From contig LVAT01000013.1 in the NCBI GenBank assembly GCA_001604135.1, positions 124,001 to 188,000 on the forward strand: a stretch of 64,000 nucleotides of DNA, given 5' to 3'. Of this stretch, positions 32,559-42,104 are shown one piece after another; position 1 is the first letter of the stretch; each line of letters begins with the position of its first letter. Under the pieces are notes generated by a model. That model saw only the letters and a list, made by a program, of their open reading frames with translations, was not told where the DNA came from and did no database searches. Both the position numbers and the translations under genes were made by a program. The stretch comes from Clostridiales bacterium Firm_14. Its GTDB lineage: Bacteria; Bacillota; Clostridia; Saccharofermentanales; Saccharofermentanaceae.

Positions 32559-34117
32559 TGACTAAGAAAAGAACGGTAGAACGCAAAACTGCTATCAAGA
32601 ACAGTATCGGAAGAATTATTGTCTTCGGATTGCTTGTAATTGCGCAGTTGGTAGGTTTTATCGTTCTTTTGTATTATCTCGGAAGTTACTTCCCGCCGCT
32701 TGATATCGCTGTGAGAGCAATATCTTTGATCGTTGCTCTCGGTATCAACTCAAGGGACCATAACGGCGTATTTAAGCTCATCTGGGTTATCGTGATCCTG
32801 ATCTTTCCGGTGCCGGGTCTGTTGTTCTATGTCCTGAATAACTTTTCGAGTTCCAAGCATAAGATCAAGAGACGTCTCGAAAAGGTTGACATGATGGTGT
32901 TCTCACACCTGAACTATAACGATGATATTTTCGCTGAGTTCAAGGCAGAAGACCCTGCCAGGGCTTCAAATGCGAGGTATCTCAGAGGCTTTGAATTCCC
33001 GATCTATGAAGGAACGGATATCAAATACTATCCTGTTGCTTACGACGCTTACAAGGCTCAGATAGAGGACATCAAGAAAGCCAAGGAATACGTTTATCTT
33101 GAGTATCATGCTATTGAGACCAAGGAAGCATTCGAGCCTTTGCACGAGGCACTGAAGGAGAGAGCAGCTGCAGGTGTTGACTGCAGAGTCTTATATGATG
33201 ACGTGGGTTCGTTCCTTTTCATCAATAAGAATTTCGTCAGAGTCCTTGAATCAGAAGGTATCAAGTGCAATGCGTTTAACCCGGCATATCCTGTAGTATC
33301 GCTTTTCATGAACAACAGAGACCACAGAAAGATCACTGTTGTTGACGGCAAAGTCGGATATACGGGCGGATATAATATCGCGGACGAGTATTTCAATATC
33401 GTTAACCCTTACGGACGCTGGAAGGATAACGGCATCAGGCTTGAAGGTCCTGCAGTCCAGAGCCTTACGGCAATGTTCATTGAGATGTGGAACTTTGCCG
33501 ATATGAAGAAGAGGGACGACGATATGATGAAGTTCGAGGCGATCCCGCTCGTTCCCGTCGAAGGCGCTGCAGGCTTCTGCGTTCCTTATTGTGACAGCCC
33601 TCTCGATAATGAGCCTGTCGGTGAGAATGTTTACCTCAACATGATCAACAATTCTCAGGAATACTGCTGGATCATGTCACCATATCTGGTATTGTCCGAC
33701 GAGATCGCAAGAGCTTTGCAGATTGCCGCCAAGAGAGGCATAGATGTAAGACTCATGACTCCCGGCATCCCTGATAAGAAGCTTACATACAGCGTTACGA
33801 GATCTTATTACAACATGCTTATCACAAGCGGCGTAAGGATCTACGAATATACACCTGGATTTAACCATTCGAAGACTTTCCTTTGTGATGATAAATGTGC
33901 CGTAGTAGGAACAATAAACCTTGATTTCAGAAGCCTTTACCATCACTTTGAGAATGCTGTTTACATGTATAGGACAGATTGCCTTAAGGACATTAAGCAG
34001 GATTTCATAGATACCTTCGCGGAGTGCCGTGACGTTACCGAGAAATACAGGAAGAAACCAAACGTGTTTGTATGGTTCTTCAAATCAATATTGCGACTTA
34101 TCGCACCGTTGTTATAA
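32558..34117 (+). CDS. cls: Cardiolipin synthase
   Basis: This is a membrane enzyme that joins two phosphatidylglycerol molecules to form cardiolipin. Two N-terminal hydrophobic helices (~residues 18-40 and 45-95 region) anchor it. Two phospholipase D motifs follow: 'HRKITVVDGKVGYTGG' near residue 260 and 'HSKTFLCDDKCAVVGT' near residue 440, both with the H-x-K-x4-D core. Length (519 aa) is usual. It starts on the last base of the aminopeptidase stop codon. The downstream amidohydrolase begins 22 bases later. No upstream promoter is evident, so expression probably depends on the aminopeptidase transcript. Confidence 0.93.
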   Translation: MTKKRTVERKTAIKNSIGRIIVFGLLVIAQLVGFIVLLYYLGSYFPPLDIAVRAISLIVALGINSRDHNGVFKLIWVIVILIFPVPGLLFYVLNNFSSSKHKIKRRLEKVDMMVFSHLNYNDDIFAEFKAEDPARASNARYLRGFEFPIYEGTDIKYYPVAYDAYKAQIEDIKKAKEYVYLEYHAIETKEAFEPLHEALKERAAAGVDCRVLYDDVGSFLFINKNFVRVLESEGIKCNAFNPAYPVVSLFMNNRDHRKITVVDGKVGYTGGYNIADEYFNIVNPYGRWKDNGIRLEGPAVQSLTAMFIEMWNFADMKKRDDDMMKFEAIPLVPVEGAAGFCVPYCDSPLDNEPVGENVYLNMINNSQEYCWIMSPYLVLSDEIARALQIAAKRGIDVRLMTPGIPDKKLTYSVTRSYYNMLITSGVRIYEYTPGFNHSKTFLCDDKCAVVGTINLDFRSLYHHFENAVYMYRTDCLKDIKQDFIDTFAECRDVTEKYRKKPNVFVWFFKSILRLIAPLL

Positions 34118-34138
34118 CGGGTTAGAAAGGAAAACTAT

Positions 34139-35407
34139 ATGTCTGTTCGTTTTTATAATTGCAGGATCCTGAAGATGACCGATGACAAGATCATTGATGG
34201 TGAGTTGTGGACTGATAAGGACAGGATCAGTTATATCGGACCTTCTGTCGACGTTTCCGATAAGAAGTTCGACCGTGAGATAGATTGCAAGGGCAATCTC
34301 TTAATGCCCGGTCTTAAGAATGCCCATACGCATTCTGCAATGACTTTCTCAAGGTCTCTTGCTGACGAATACTGTCTTAATGACTGGCTTCACAAGGCAA
34401 TATTCCCCAGGGAAGCAAAGCTTACTCCTGAAGCAGTCTACTGGTTCTCCAAGCTCGCTTATGCCGATTATCTGGCAGGCGGTACAACTGCTTGTTTTGA
34501 CATGTATTTCCACAGGGAAGAAAATGCAAGGGCTGCAGTCGAGACAGGCTTCAGACACGTATTCTGCGGCGCTGCCAATGATTTCGGCGGTTTTGAAAGT
34601 CTCGAAAAATACTATAACGAGCTTAATTCATACGATCCTCTCGTATCCTTCATATTAGGTTTCCACGCCGAATATACGACTTGCGAAGATAATCTTAAGT
34701 ACATGTCGGAGCTTGCTCATAAATATGAAGCTCCTGTATTTACTCATATCTCCGAATCTTTCGAAGAGGTCGAGGGATGTAAGGAAAGATACGGCGTAAC
34801 GCCTGCAGTCCTTTTCGACAAGCTCGGGATCTTCGATTTCGGCGGCGGCGGATTCCATTGCGTATGGTTCACCGATGAAGACAGGGATATCTTCAAAAAG
34901 CGCGGCCTTTGGTCCGTATTCAATGCATGTTCCAACTTAAAGCTTGCAAGCGGCATCACGCCTGTCTATAAGTTCATCGAAAAAGACATGAAGATCGCAA
35001 TCGGTACTGACGGTGCCGGTTCTAACAACGCGCTTTCGATGTTCCGTGAGATGTATCTTGATACCGTCCTCTCGAATATTGAGACACATAATGCTGCGGC
35101 AGTAGATCCTTATAAGATCCTTAAGGCAGGAACTTCAGGCGGAGCTTTGTGCATGGGCCTTAATGATTCTGACGTTCTTGAAGAAGGAAAGAAAGCTGAC
35201 ATCATAATGATCAACATGAACAAACCTTCGATGCAGCCTGAGAACAATATCGTTAGAAATATAGTCTACAGCGGTGATAACTCCATCGTTAAGATGACCA
35301 TGATAGACGGTAAGATACTCTATGAGGACGGAAAGTATACGACCATCGATCTTGATGAGGTAATCCGCGAATCCAATAAACTTATGAAGGATCTGTCTGA
35401 TATCTGA
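34139..35407 (+). CDS. mtaD: Amidohydrolase, methylthioadenosine/S-adenosylhomocysteine deaminase-like
   Basis: This is a metal-dependent hydrolase of the MTA/SAH deaminase group, which deaminates purine nucleosides such as S-adenosylhomocysteine. Key motifs are 'LKNAHTHSAMTF' (metal-binding H-x-H), 'GGTTACFDMYF', 'FTHISES' (third His), 'FHCVWFTDED' (fourth His) and 'AIGTDGAGSNN' (Asp). Length (422 aa) is normal. A 'GLKNAHTHS' start and 'MTFSRS' agree with the group, but related chlorohydrolase and guanine deaminase enzymes share these motifs, so the substrate is inferred. It lies between cls and a heterodimeric ABC exporter, with two bases to the next gene. Confidence 0.78.
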   Translation: MSVRFYNCRILKMTDDKIIDGELWTDKDRISYIGPSVDVSDKKFDREIDCKGNLLMPGLKNAHTHSAMTFSRSLADEYCLNDWLHKAIFPREAKLTPEAVYWFSKLAYADYLAGGTTACFDMYFHREENARAAVETGFRHVFCGAANDFGGFESLEKYYNELNSYDPLVSFILGFHAEYTTCEDNLKYMSELAHKYEAPVFTHISESFEEVEGCKERYGVTPAVLFDKLGIFDFGGGGFHCVWFTDEDRDIFKKRGLWSVFNACSNLKLASGITPVYKFIEKDMKIAIGTDGAGSNNALSMFREMYLDTVLSNIETHNAAAVDPYKILKAGTSGGALCMGLNDSDVLEEGKKADIIMINMNKPSMQPENNIVRNIVYSGDNSIVKMTMIDGKILYEDGKYTTIDLDEVIRESNKLMKDLSDI

Positions 35408-35409
35408 TC

Positions 35410-37134
35410 ATGAAACTTCTTTTCGACCACATCGGAAAATACAAAGCTGCTTCGATCTTAAGCCCCGTGTTTAAGCTCCTTGAAGCGTGCTTTGAACTTA
35501 TCGTGCCGCTTATCGTGGCCGGCGTTATCGATAACGGCATCAGAACGGGCGACATGGGCTATGTATGGTCTCATGTGCCGATCCTTGTATTATTTGCTGT
35601 CGTAGGCTTTGCCAGTGCCATTACAGCGCAGTATTTCGCCGCTTATTCTGCGACGGGAATATCTTCAGGGATCAGAAAGAGCCTTCACGATAAGCTCCAG
35701 ACGTTATCCGTAAGCGATTATGAGAAGATCGGTTCCTCCGGTATGGTTACGCTCCTTACATCTGACGTTAACCAGATCCAGACGGGCATCAATCTTTTCT
35801 TGAGACTTCTTCTGAGGTCTCCTTTTATAGTTGTCGGCGCCTGCATTATGGCGGCAACAGTTAAGCCTTCCATAGCTTTGATCCTTGTTGCATGTACGCT
35901 CCTTTTGTCTGTCGTTATTGCACTTAACATGAAGTTCTCCATCGTAAGGCACAGGGAATCCAGAGCCGGATTGGACAGTCTTGTAAAAAAGACTTCTAAC
36001 GGAATCGCAGGCGAGAGGGTAATTAGAGGCTTTAACAAGACTTTAAATGATTACGAGAAGTTTGAACAAAAGAGCAGGAACATAAGGAACTCACAGATCA
36101 AGGCAGCTGATTTTGCTGCTTGGCTCAATCCGTTGACTTATGCAGTCGTTAATCTCGGTATCTGCCTTCTGATCTACAGAGGTTCTATACATTTCAACTC
36201 AGGAAATCTTACTGACGGACAGGTAGTAGCCCTTTATAACTACATGTCCCAGATCCTTATAGAGCTGGTTAAGCTCGCAAATCTCATTGTATCCGTATCA
36301 AGGGCCTATGCCTGCCTTAAGCGTGCGGAAGGCCTGATGGAGATAAAAAGTACCGCTAATAACGGCGCAGAAGAGCTTCCCTCAGGTACTCCTTTGTCCG
36401 TATCGATGAAGAAGGTCTCTTTTACATATCAGGGTAATGTCGAAGAGTCTGTTAAGGACTTTTCGATCGACATTAAGCCCGGAGAGACTATCGGCATTAT
36501 AGGAAGTACAGGCTGCGGTAAATCAACCGCTGCTGCGCTCATTGCCGGTATCTATAACGCCGATGAAGGCGAAGTGGACATAAACGGCAGGAATATTAAG
36601 GATATTTCAGTTTCGAGCCTCTCGAAAACAGTGGCTCTGAGCCTTCAAAAGACCAGATTGTTTAAAGGTTCGCTTAAAGATAACATCACTCTCGGAAGAG
36701 CTTCTTTGTCGCAGGAAGATATCGAATCTGCATGCAAAGCATCGTGCAGCGATGATGTTATCGCAACAAAGAAGGAAGGCCTGGATTTTGTCATATCTGA
36801 CGGCGGAGCAGGCCTTTCGGGCGGTCAGAGACAGAGGATTGGAATTGCAAGAGCCTTGGCAGGGAAGCCCGGCCTTGTTATCCTTGATGACTCTACATCA
36901 GCATTGGACTGGGGAACTGAGAAGAGGCTTCTTAATAACCTTTCGAACCTTCCCGTAAAGCCTACCACGATCCTTGTATCTCAAAAGGTCAGGACGTGCA
37001 TGAACTGTGACCGCATTATTCTCATGGATGACGGCAAGATCGAAGCGATCGCTCCTCATGAGGAATTGCTTAAGATCTCCGAGAACTACAGATATATGAA
37101 TTCTCTTCAGATGAAGGGAGGCGCTGTATCATGA
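35410..37134 (+). CDS. ABC exporter subunit with degenerate ATP site
   Basis: This is one half of a heterodimeric ABC exporter, with a six-helix membrane domain (~residues 1-310) followed by an ATPase domain. Walker A 'GSTGCGKST' begins at G365, the signature LSGGQ is canonical at 469-473, but the Walker B position that should hold the catalytic Glu is D494 ('LVILDDSTS') and the switch His is Q525 ('LVSQKVRT'). So this subunit's own site should not hydrolyse ATP well, while it supplies a good signature motif to the partner. Its 3' end overlaps the next gene by four bases (ATGA). Substrates of such exporters range from drugs to lipids and peptides; nothing here narrows it. Confidence 0.88.
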   Translation: MKLLFDHIGKYKAASILSPVFKLLEACFELIVPLIVAGVIDNGIRTGDMGYVWSHVPILVLFAVVGFASAITAQYFAAYSATGISSGIRKSLHDKLQTLSVSDYEKIGSSGMVTLLTSDVNQIQTGINLFLRLLLRSPFIVVGACIMAATVKPSIALILVACTLLLSVVIALNMKFSIVRHRESRAGLDSLVKKTSNGIAGERVIRGFNKTLNDYEKFEQKSRNIRNSQIKAADFAAWLNPLTYAVVNLGICLLIYRGSIHFNSGNLTDGQVVALYNYMSQILIELVKLANLIVSVSRAYACLKRAEGLMEIKSTANNGAEELPSGTPLSVSMKKVSFTYQGNVEESVKDFSIDIKPGETIGIIGSTGCGKSTAAALIAGIYNADEGEVDINGRNIKDISVSSLSKTVALSLQKTRLFKGSLKDNITLGRASLSQEDIESACKASCSDDVIATKKEGLDFVISDGGAGLSGGQRQRIGIARALAGKPGLVILDDSTSALDWGTEKRLLNNLSNLPVKPTTILVSQKVRTCMNCDRIILMDDGKIEAIAPHEELLKISENYRYMNSLQMKGGAVS

Positions 37135-38852
37135 ACGGTAAGTCGTTAAAGCGTCTCTTCTCATATCTCAAAGGTTCAACGGGTCTTGTCGTATTGTCCG
37201 TGATCATCGGATTATTCTTCGGCGGAGCTACAGTTGCCATTCCTTATTTTGCAGGAAGAGCCATTGATAACCTGAGTGATACTGATCAGCTTATCAAGTG
37301 TCTGGTCATTATTGTCGGGCTTATCATAGTTGCGGCCTTGCTCCAGTTCGCGCTGATCAGAATGAATAACCGTATCGCGTTTGCCATCGGTCAGAACTTA
37401 AGGAACGCGACTTATTCCAAGATGCACAGGGTAAAGATGTCCTATATCGACAGGACTTCTGCAGGAAAGCTTCAGAGCCTCATTATCAGCGATGTTGAGA
37501 CCGTATCTGACGGAATGCTCTTATTCCTTAACCAGTTTGCTTCGGGTATTGCGACAATTATCATTACGCTCATTGTAATGTTCTATATCAACTGGAAGAT
37601 ATCGCTCATAGTCGTTATCTTTACGCCTGTATCCATTGCTGTTTCCACGGCTATTGCAAAGGGTGCTTACAAGTCATTTGCCAAGCAGGCTGAGATCAGG
37701 TCGAAGCAGACCTCATTTGTTGCTGAGTCAGTCAACAATTTCAGGGAATGTAAGCTCTATAACGTTACTGATACCAGGATCGCAGGCTTTGATGAGATCA
37801 ACGGTGAATACCGTAAAACATCGACTAAGGCTACATTCTTATCCTCAATAAGCAACCCGTCTTCAAGATTTGTTAATGCCCTTATCTATGCTGGCGTGGT
37901 ACTTACAGGCTGCATAGCGGGTATCGGCGGAACGATCACTGTAGGTGCCTTAACTTCACTTCTGGCATATGCTAACCAGTTCATGAAGCCATTTAATGAT
38001 CTGTCAGCAGTTTATACAGAGCTTTCCGACAGCTTTGCCTGCCTTGCCAGAGTTTTCGAGTACTTAGACAGTCCTGAGGTCCCTGACGAACCCGTAAGAG
38101 ATGACCTTCCTTCTAAGGACGTACAGTTTGATATCGAGTTTAAAAATGTATCTTTCTCTTATGTAGAGGGCAGGCCTGTACTTCAGGATATCTCATTCAA
38201 GGTAGGAAGGGGCGAATCCTTCGCGATCGCCGGACCTACCGGCTGCGGCAAGACTACGCTTATAAATCTACTCATGCGTTATTACGAGCCTGATTCGGGC
38301 GATATCCTCATAAACGGCAAATCCATAAAGGATATTCCCAGGTCTGAGCTCAGGCACTATATCGGCTTTGTTTCGCAGGATACATGGCTTTCAGACGATA
38401 CTGTAATGGAGAATATCAGGTTCTCCGGAAGCCACATTACCGAAGAAGAGGCCGTTGAGGCAAGTAAGAAGGCAGGCTGTGACTCTTTTATCAGAAAACT
38501 GCCAAAGCGTTATAATGAGATGTTGGATAACGACAGGGATGACATATCCGAAGGCCAGAAACAGCTCCTGACAATAGCCAGGGCAATGGCTTCGGATCCT
38601 TCGATCCTCATATTGGACGAAGCTACGTCATCTGTTGACGTTGTGACGGAAGACCGTATCCAGAAAGCAGTAAAAAAGCTTCTGAACGGAAGAACAAGTA
38701 TTATAATTGCGCACAGGCTCTCGCAGATCACATCCTGTGACAAGATCGTCGTTATTGACGGCGGTAAGGTCTCAGAGATCGGCTCTCACGATGAGCTTAT
38801 CGCAAACGGCGGATTCTACAGCAGGCTCTATGCCTCGTACATATCCGAATAA
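37131..38852 (+). CDS. ABC exporter subunit with consensus ATP site
   Basis: This is the second half of the exporter. The membrane domain (~residues 1-320) is followed by an ATPase domain with Walker A 'GPTGCGKTT' beginning at G368. Walker B ends in the catalytic E497 ('ILILDEATSS') and the switch is H528 ('IIAHRLSQI'). The signature, however, is the variant 'ISEGQKQ' near S473. With subunit 1, this makes one consensus site (Walker A/B and His from here, LSGGQ from the partner) and one degenerate site, the arrangement known for asymmetric heterodimers such as TM287/288 and BmrCD. It overlaps subunit 1 by four bases, and murD follows ten bases later, so the set is likely one transcript. Confidence 0.9.
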   Translation: MNGKSLKRLFSYLKGSTGLVVLSVIIGLFFGGATVAIPYFAGRAIDNLSDTDQLIKCLVIIVGLIIVAALLQFALIRMNNRIAFAIGQNLRNATYSKMHRVKMSYIDRTSAGKLQSLIISDVETVSDGMLLFLNQFASGIATIIITLIVMFYINWKISLIVVIFTPVSIAVSTAIAKGAYKSFAKQAEIRSKQTSFVAESVNNFRECKLYNVTDTRIAGFDEINGEYRKTSTKATFLSSISNPSSRFVNALIYAGVVLTGCIAGIGGTITVGALTSLLAYANQFMKPFNDLSAVYTELSDSFACLARVFEYLDSPEVPDEPVRDDLPSKDVQFDIEFKNVSFSYVEGRPVLQDISFKVGRGESFAIAGPTGCGKTTLINLLMRYYEPDSGDILINGKSIKDIPRSELRHYIGFVSQDTWLSDDTVMENIRFSGSHITEEEAVEASKKAGCDSFIRKLPKRYNEMLDNDRDDISEGQKQLLTIARAMASDPSILILDEATSSVDVVTEDRIQKAVKKLLNGRTSIIIAHRLSQITSCDKIVVIDGGKVSEIGSHDELIANGGFYSRLYASYISE

Positions 38853-38861
38853 GGAGTGACT

Positions 38862-40352
38862 ATGGCTAACTATAAGTTTGACGAGTTCAAGAAATACATA
38901 AAGGGCAGGAAAGCTGCCGTTATCGGCATCGGTATCTCGAATACGCCTCTTATCAAGTGGCTTATTTCATTGGGAGCTGATGTTACGGCATGTGACAAGA
39001 TGACCGAAGAAGACCCGGTATTGAGTAAGAATATCGCAGCACTTAAGGAGATCTCGACTGACATCAAGTGGTCTTTGGGTGAATCTTACTTAACTCATTT
39101 AAGAGACGAGCACTATGACATAGTCTTTAAGACTCCGAAGATGCGTTTCGAGACGCCGGAACTTCAGGCTTTGAAAGAAATGGGTTCTATTCTCACTACT
39201 GAGATGGAGCTCTTCATGAGCCTTTGTCCTGCCGAGATCTTTGCGATTACGGGTTCTGACGGCAAGACAACGACTACTACGCTTACTGCGGAGATCTTAA
39301 AGCATGCAGGCTATAAGGTCTGGATCGGCGGAAATATAGGAACTCCGCTCCTTGACCGCATTGCCGAGATCGAGCCTGAGGATAAGGTCGTTCTGGAATT
39401 GTCTTCATTCCAGCTCCTTGGAATGAGCACGCCTGCTGATGTTGCGATCGTAACCAACATCACGCCTAATCACCTGGATTTCCATAAAGATTATGATGAA
39501 TACATCCAGGCTAAGGTCAATGCCTTCAGGAACCAGGGACCTGTCGGCAAGGTCGTCCTTAATGCCGGCTGTGATTTAACATATGAGATGAAGGACATCG
39601 CCAGAGGCAGGGTTAAGTTGTTCTCTGCCAACAAGGGCAAGGTCATGAGGTCCGATTCTCCTTTGTATCCGAGAGCTTATACCGAAGACGGCAGGCTCAT
39701 CTACGATGAGAATGGCGATAAATACGACATCTGCGGCATGGACGAGATATTTATTCCCGGCGTTCATAATGTCGAGAATTTCCTCGCTGCAACTTGCGCG
39801 GTAATCGATTATGTAAAGCCTGAAGACATCGCTTATGTAGCCAGAAACTTCAAGGGAGTGCCGCACAGGATCGAGTTTATCAGAGAGCTTGACGGAGTAA
39901 GGTGGTATAACTCATCGATCGATACTTCACCGAACCGTTCCCTTAATACGATGAATGCTCTTGCAGCCAGAAATGAGAAGGGTGTCCTTATCTGCGGCGG
40001 TGCTGACAAGAAGTGCCTCTACAGCAAGCTTGGCGACGCCATCCTTAATGTATGCGACAGGATCATTATCTACGGATCAAACGCTGACCTTGTTACTGAC
40101 ATCATTGCAAAGGAAGCACGCGGCCGTAAGTACGAGATCTACAGGATCCCTGATAAGGAAGGCGACGTTTACGAGTTCCCGAAGACACGTGATAATGTTG
40201 TTAACGCTTATAAGGAAGCCATCAATAAGGCCAGAGAGTGGGCAAAACCCGGAGAGATTGTTATTATGTCTTCTATAGGTACGTCCTATGACCATTTCAG
40301 GCATTTCGAACACAGAGGCGACATGTTCAGAAGCCTCGTAAATGAACTTTAA
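38862..40352 (+). CDS. murD: UDP-N-acetylmuramoyl-L-alanine--D-glutamate ligase
   Basis: MurD adds D-glutamate to UDP-MurNAc-L-Ala in peptidoglycan precursor synthesis, with ATP. The P-loop is 'ITGSDGKTTTTT' near residue 131. The Mur ligase central domain shows 'ELSSFQL' and 'VTNITPNHLDFH', and the C-terminal domain 'ICGGADKK' and 'SSIGTSYDHF'. Length (497 aa) is a little longer than average. ATG 38862 is used because AAGGAG at 38851-38856 is an ideal ribosome binding site. It is separated from the other division and cell-wall genes, next to an ABC exporter and leuA. It fits with dapA/dapB and uppP in the same window as a peptidoglycan theme. The other mur ligases are not seen. Confidence 0.92.
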   Translation: MANYKFDEFKKYIKGRKAAVIGIGISNTPLIKWLISLGADVTACDKMTEEDPVLSKNIAALKEISTDIKWSLGESYLTHLRDEHYDIVFKTPKMRFETPELQALKEMGSILTTEMELFMSLCPAEIFAITGSDGKTTTTTLTAEILKHAGYKVWIGGNIGTPLLDRIAEIEPEDKVVLELSSFQLLGMSTPADVAIVTNITPNHLDFHKDYDEYIQAKVNAFRNQGPVGKVVLNAGCDLTYEMKDIARGRVKLFSANKGKVMRSDSPLYPRAYTEDGRLIYDENGDKYDICGMDEIFIPGVHNVENFLAATCAVIDYVKPEDIAYVARNFKGVPHRIEFIRELDGVRWYNSSIDTSPNRSLNTMNALAARNEKGVLICGGADKKCLYSKLGDAILNVCDRIIIYGSNADLVTDIIAKEARGRKYEIYRIPDKEGDVYEFPKTRDNVVNAYKEAINKAREWAKPGEIVIMSSIGTSYDHFRHFEHRGDMFRSLVNEL

Positions 40353-40385
40353 CAGGCTTTAAGCTTCTAGGGTGGAGGAAAGTTT

Positions 40386-42068
40386 ATGGCTGATATGAAT
40401 TACCGAAAGTATAAGGCTCATCCGACTGTTGATCTGCCGGACAGAAAGTGGCCTTCAAATAAGATAACCAAGGCACCGATCTGGTGTTCTGTTGACTTGA
40501 GAGACGGTAATCAGGCCCTTGAAGTTCCCATGACTTTGGAAGAAAAGGTCGAGTTCTTTGAATATTTATGCTCCATCGGTTTCAAAGAGATCGAGATCGG
40601 TTTCCCGGCGGCTTCTGACACGGACTATAATTTCTGCAGGCATCTGATCGACAATGATCTGATCCCTTCAGACGTTGCAATCCAGGTATTGACCCAGTCC
40701 AGAGAACACATAATCGATAAGACGATGGAAGCCGTAAAGGGCGCTCCCAACGTCATTATCCATCTCTATAATGCGACAAGTACGCTCCACAGGGACGTTG
40801 TTTTCGATTTCACATGCGACGAATGCATCAATCTCGCCGTTGAGGGCGCGAAAATGATCATCGACAGGATCAACGAGGATACGAGCGGTACGAACTTCAT
40901 TCTCGAGTATTCGCCGGAGGCTTTCTCAGATACTGAACTTGATTTCGCGGTTAAGATCTGTGACAGCGTTCTTGAAGTATGGAAGCCGACGCCTGACAAA
41001 AAGGCGATCATCAACCTGCCTGAGACAGTAGAGTATCAGACAGCCAATGTATATGCTGACCAGATCGAATATTTCTGCTCGAAAACAAAGTGGAGGGACT
41101 CGATTATCGTATCCCTGCATACCCATAATGACAGAGGAACGGCCGTTGCCACGTCGGAATTCGGTCTCATGGCCGGCGGTGACAGGGTAGAAGGTACTTT
41201 GTTCGGTAATGGAGAGAGGACCGGAAACGTTGATATCATTACGCTTGCAATCAATATGATGATGCTCGGGATCAATCCGGGCCTGGATTTCTCTAACATC
41301 AATAAGACCATCGATATTTATGAAGAGCTGACCGGAATGAAGGTCGAGCCTAGGCACCCATGGGCTGGTAAGCTTGTATTTACTGCATTCTCAGGTTCCC
41401 ATCAGGATGCAATAAATAAGGGCAGAAAGAAGATGGAAGAAAGGGGAGAGACCATTTGGGCAGTTCCTTACCTTCCTATCGATCCTAAGGATGTCGGCAG
41501 AGAGTATGAGCCCATCATCCGTATTAATTCCCAGTCCGGAAGAGGCGGAATTGCTTATGTCATGGAAACTTACTTCGGAGTCCAGCTCCCGAAGGCTTTC
41601 CAGCGTGATTTCCTGCCTGTCGTCAAGGCAGCCACCGAAGAGAACGGCACAGAAAATGAACTTACACCCCAGCAGATCTTCGATCTGTTCGATGACAAAT
41701 ATATCAATGTTCTTGAGCCTTACGGCCTGAAGAACTTCTCGGAAACACAGGACAGCGATCAGGTATCCACTGTAGAGGCTCTTATTACTGACCACGGTAA
41801 GGAAGTTACCATTAAGGGTAAGGGTAACGGTCTCTTGGATGCTTTTGTCAGAGGTTTCTGTGATTATACGGGCGTCGAGTTCTCGATCTCCAACTATTCC
41901 GAGCATGCTATGAAGTCCGGTTCAGACTCTGCGGCTATTACGTATATTGAGATCTCCAATAAATCCAATAAACAGACTTATATTGGTGCCGGCGTATCGA
42001 GCTCTGTCACAAAATCTTCCGTTCGTGCCGTAGTTTGCGCATATAACAGAATGATTAATGTGTTATGA
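40386..42068 (+). CDS. leuA: 2-isopropylmalate synthase, fungal-type long form
   Basis: LeuA condenses acetyl-CoA with 2-oxoisovalerate, the first committed step of leucine synthesis. The catalytic TIM barrel has 'VDLRDGNQAL' with the metal-binding Asp, 'EIEIGFPAASDTDY' and 'SLHTHNDRGTAVA' with the metal-binding His pair. The C-terminal ~150 residues form the LeuA dimer regulatory domain where leucine normally binds. At 560 aa it is the long class found also in fungi and actinobacteria. GGAGG lies just before ATG 40386. No leader peptide or T-box is visible in the 33-base gap to murD, so expression control is not obvious and feedback inhibition by leucine is the likely control. Confidence 0.93.
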   Translation: MADMNYRKYKAHPTVDLPDRKWPSNKITKAPIWCSVDLRDGNQALEVPMTLEEKVEFFEYLCSIGFKEIEIGFPAASDTDYNFCRHLIDNDLIPSDVAIQVLTQSREHIIDKTMEAVKGAPNVIIHLYNATSTLHRDVVFDFTCDECINLAVEGAKMIIDRINEDTSGTNFILEYSPEAFSDTELDFAVKICDSVLEVWKPTPDKKAIINLPETVEYQTANVYADQIEYFCSKTKWRDSIIVSLHTHNDRGTAVATSEFGLMAGGDRVEGTLFGNGERTGNVDIITLAINMMMLGINPGLDFSNINKTIDIYEELTGMKVEPRHPWAGKLVFTAFSGSHQDAINKGRKKMEERGETIWAVPYLPIDPKDVGREYEPIIRINSQSGRGGIAYVMETYFGVQLPKAFQRDFLPVVKAATEENGTENELTPQQIFDLFDDKYINVLEPYGLKNFSETQDSDQVSTVEALITDHGKEVTIKGKGNGLLDAFVRGFCDYTGVEFSISNYSEHAMKSGSDSAAITYIEISNKSNKQTYIGAGVSSSVTKSSVRAVVCAYNRMINVL

Positions 42069-42104
42069 TTTTGGGGTTTTAAGGAAAAGAGGAGATATTA
42101 AATA

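Noticed and set aside
40353-40385. T-box or leader peptide ahead of leuA
   Set aside because: Only 33 bases separate murD and leuA, enough for a ribosome binding site but not for an attenuator.
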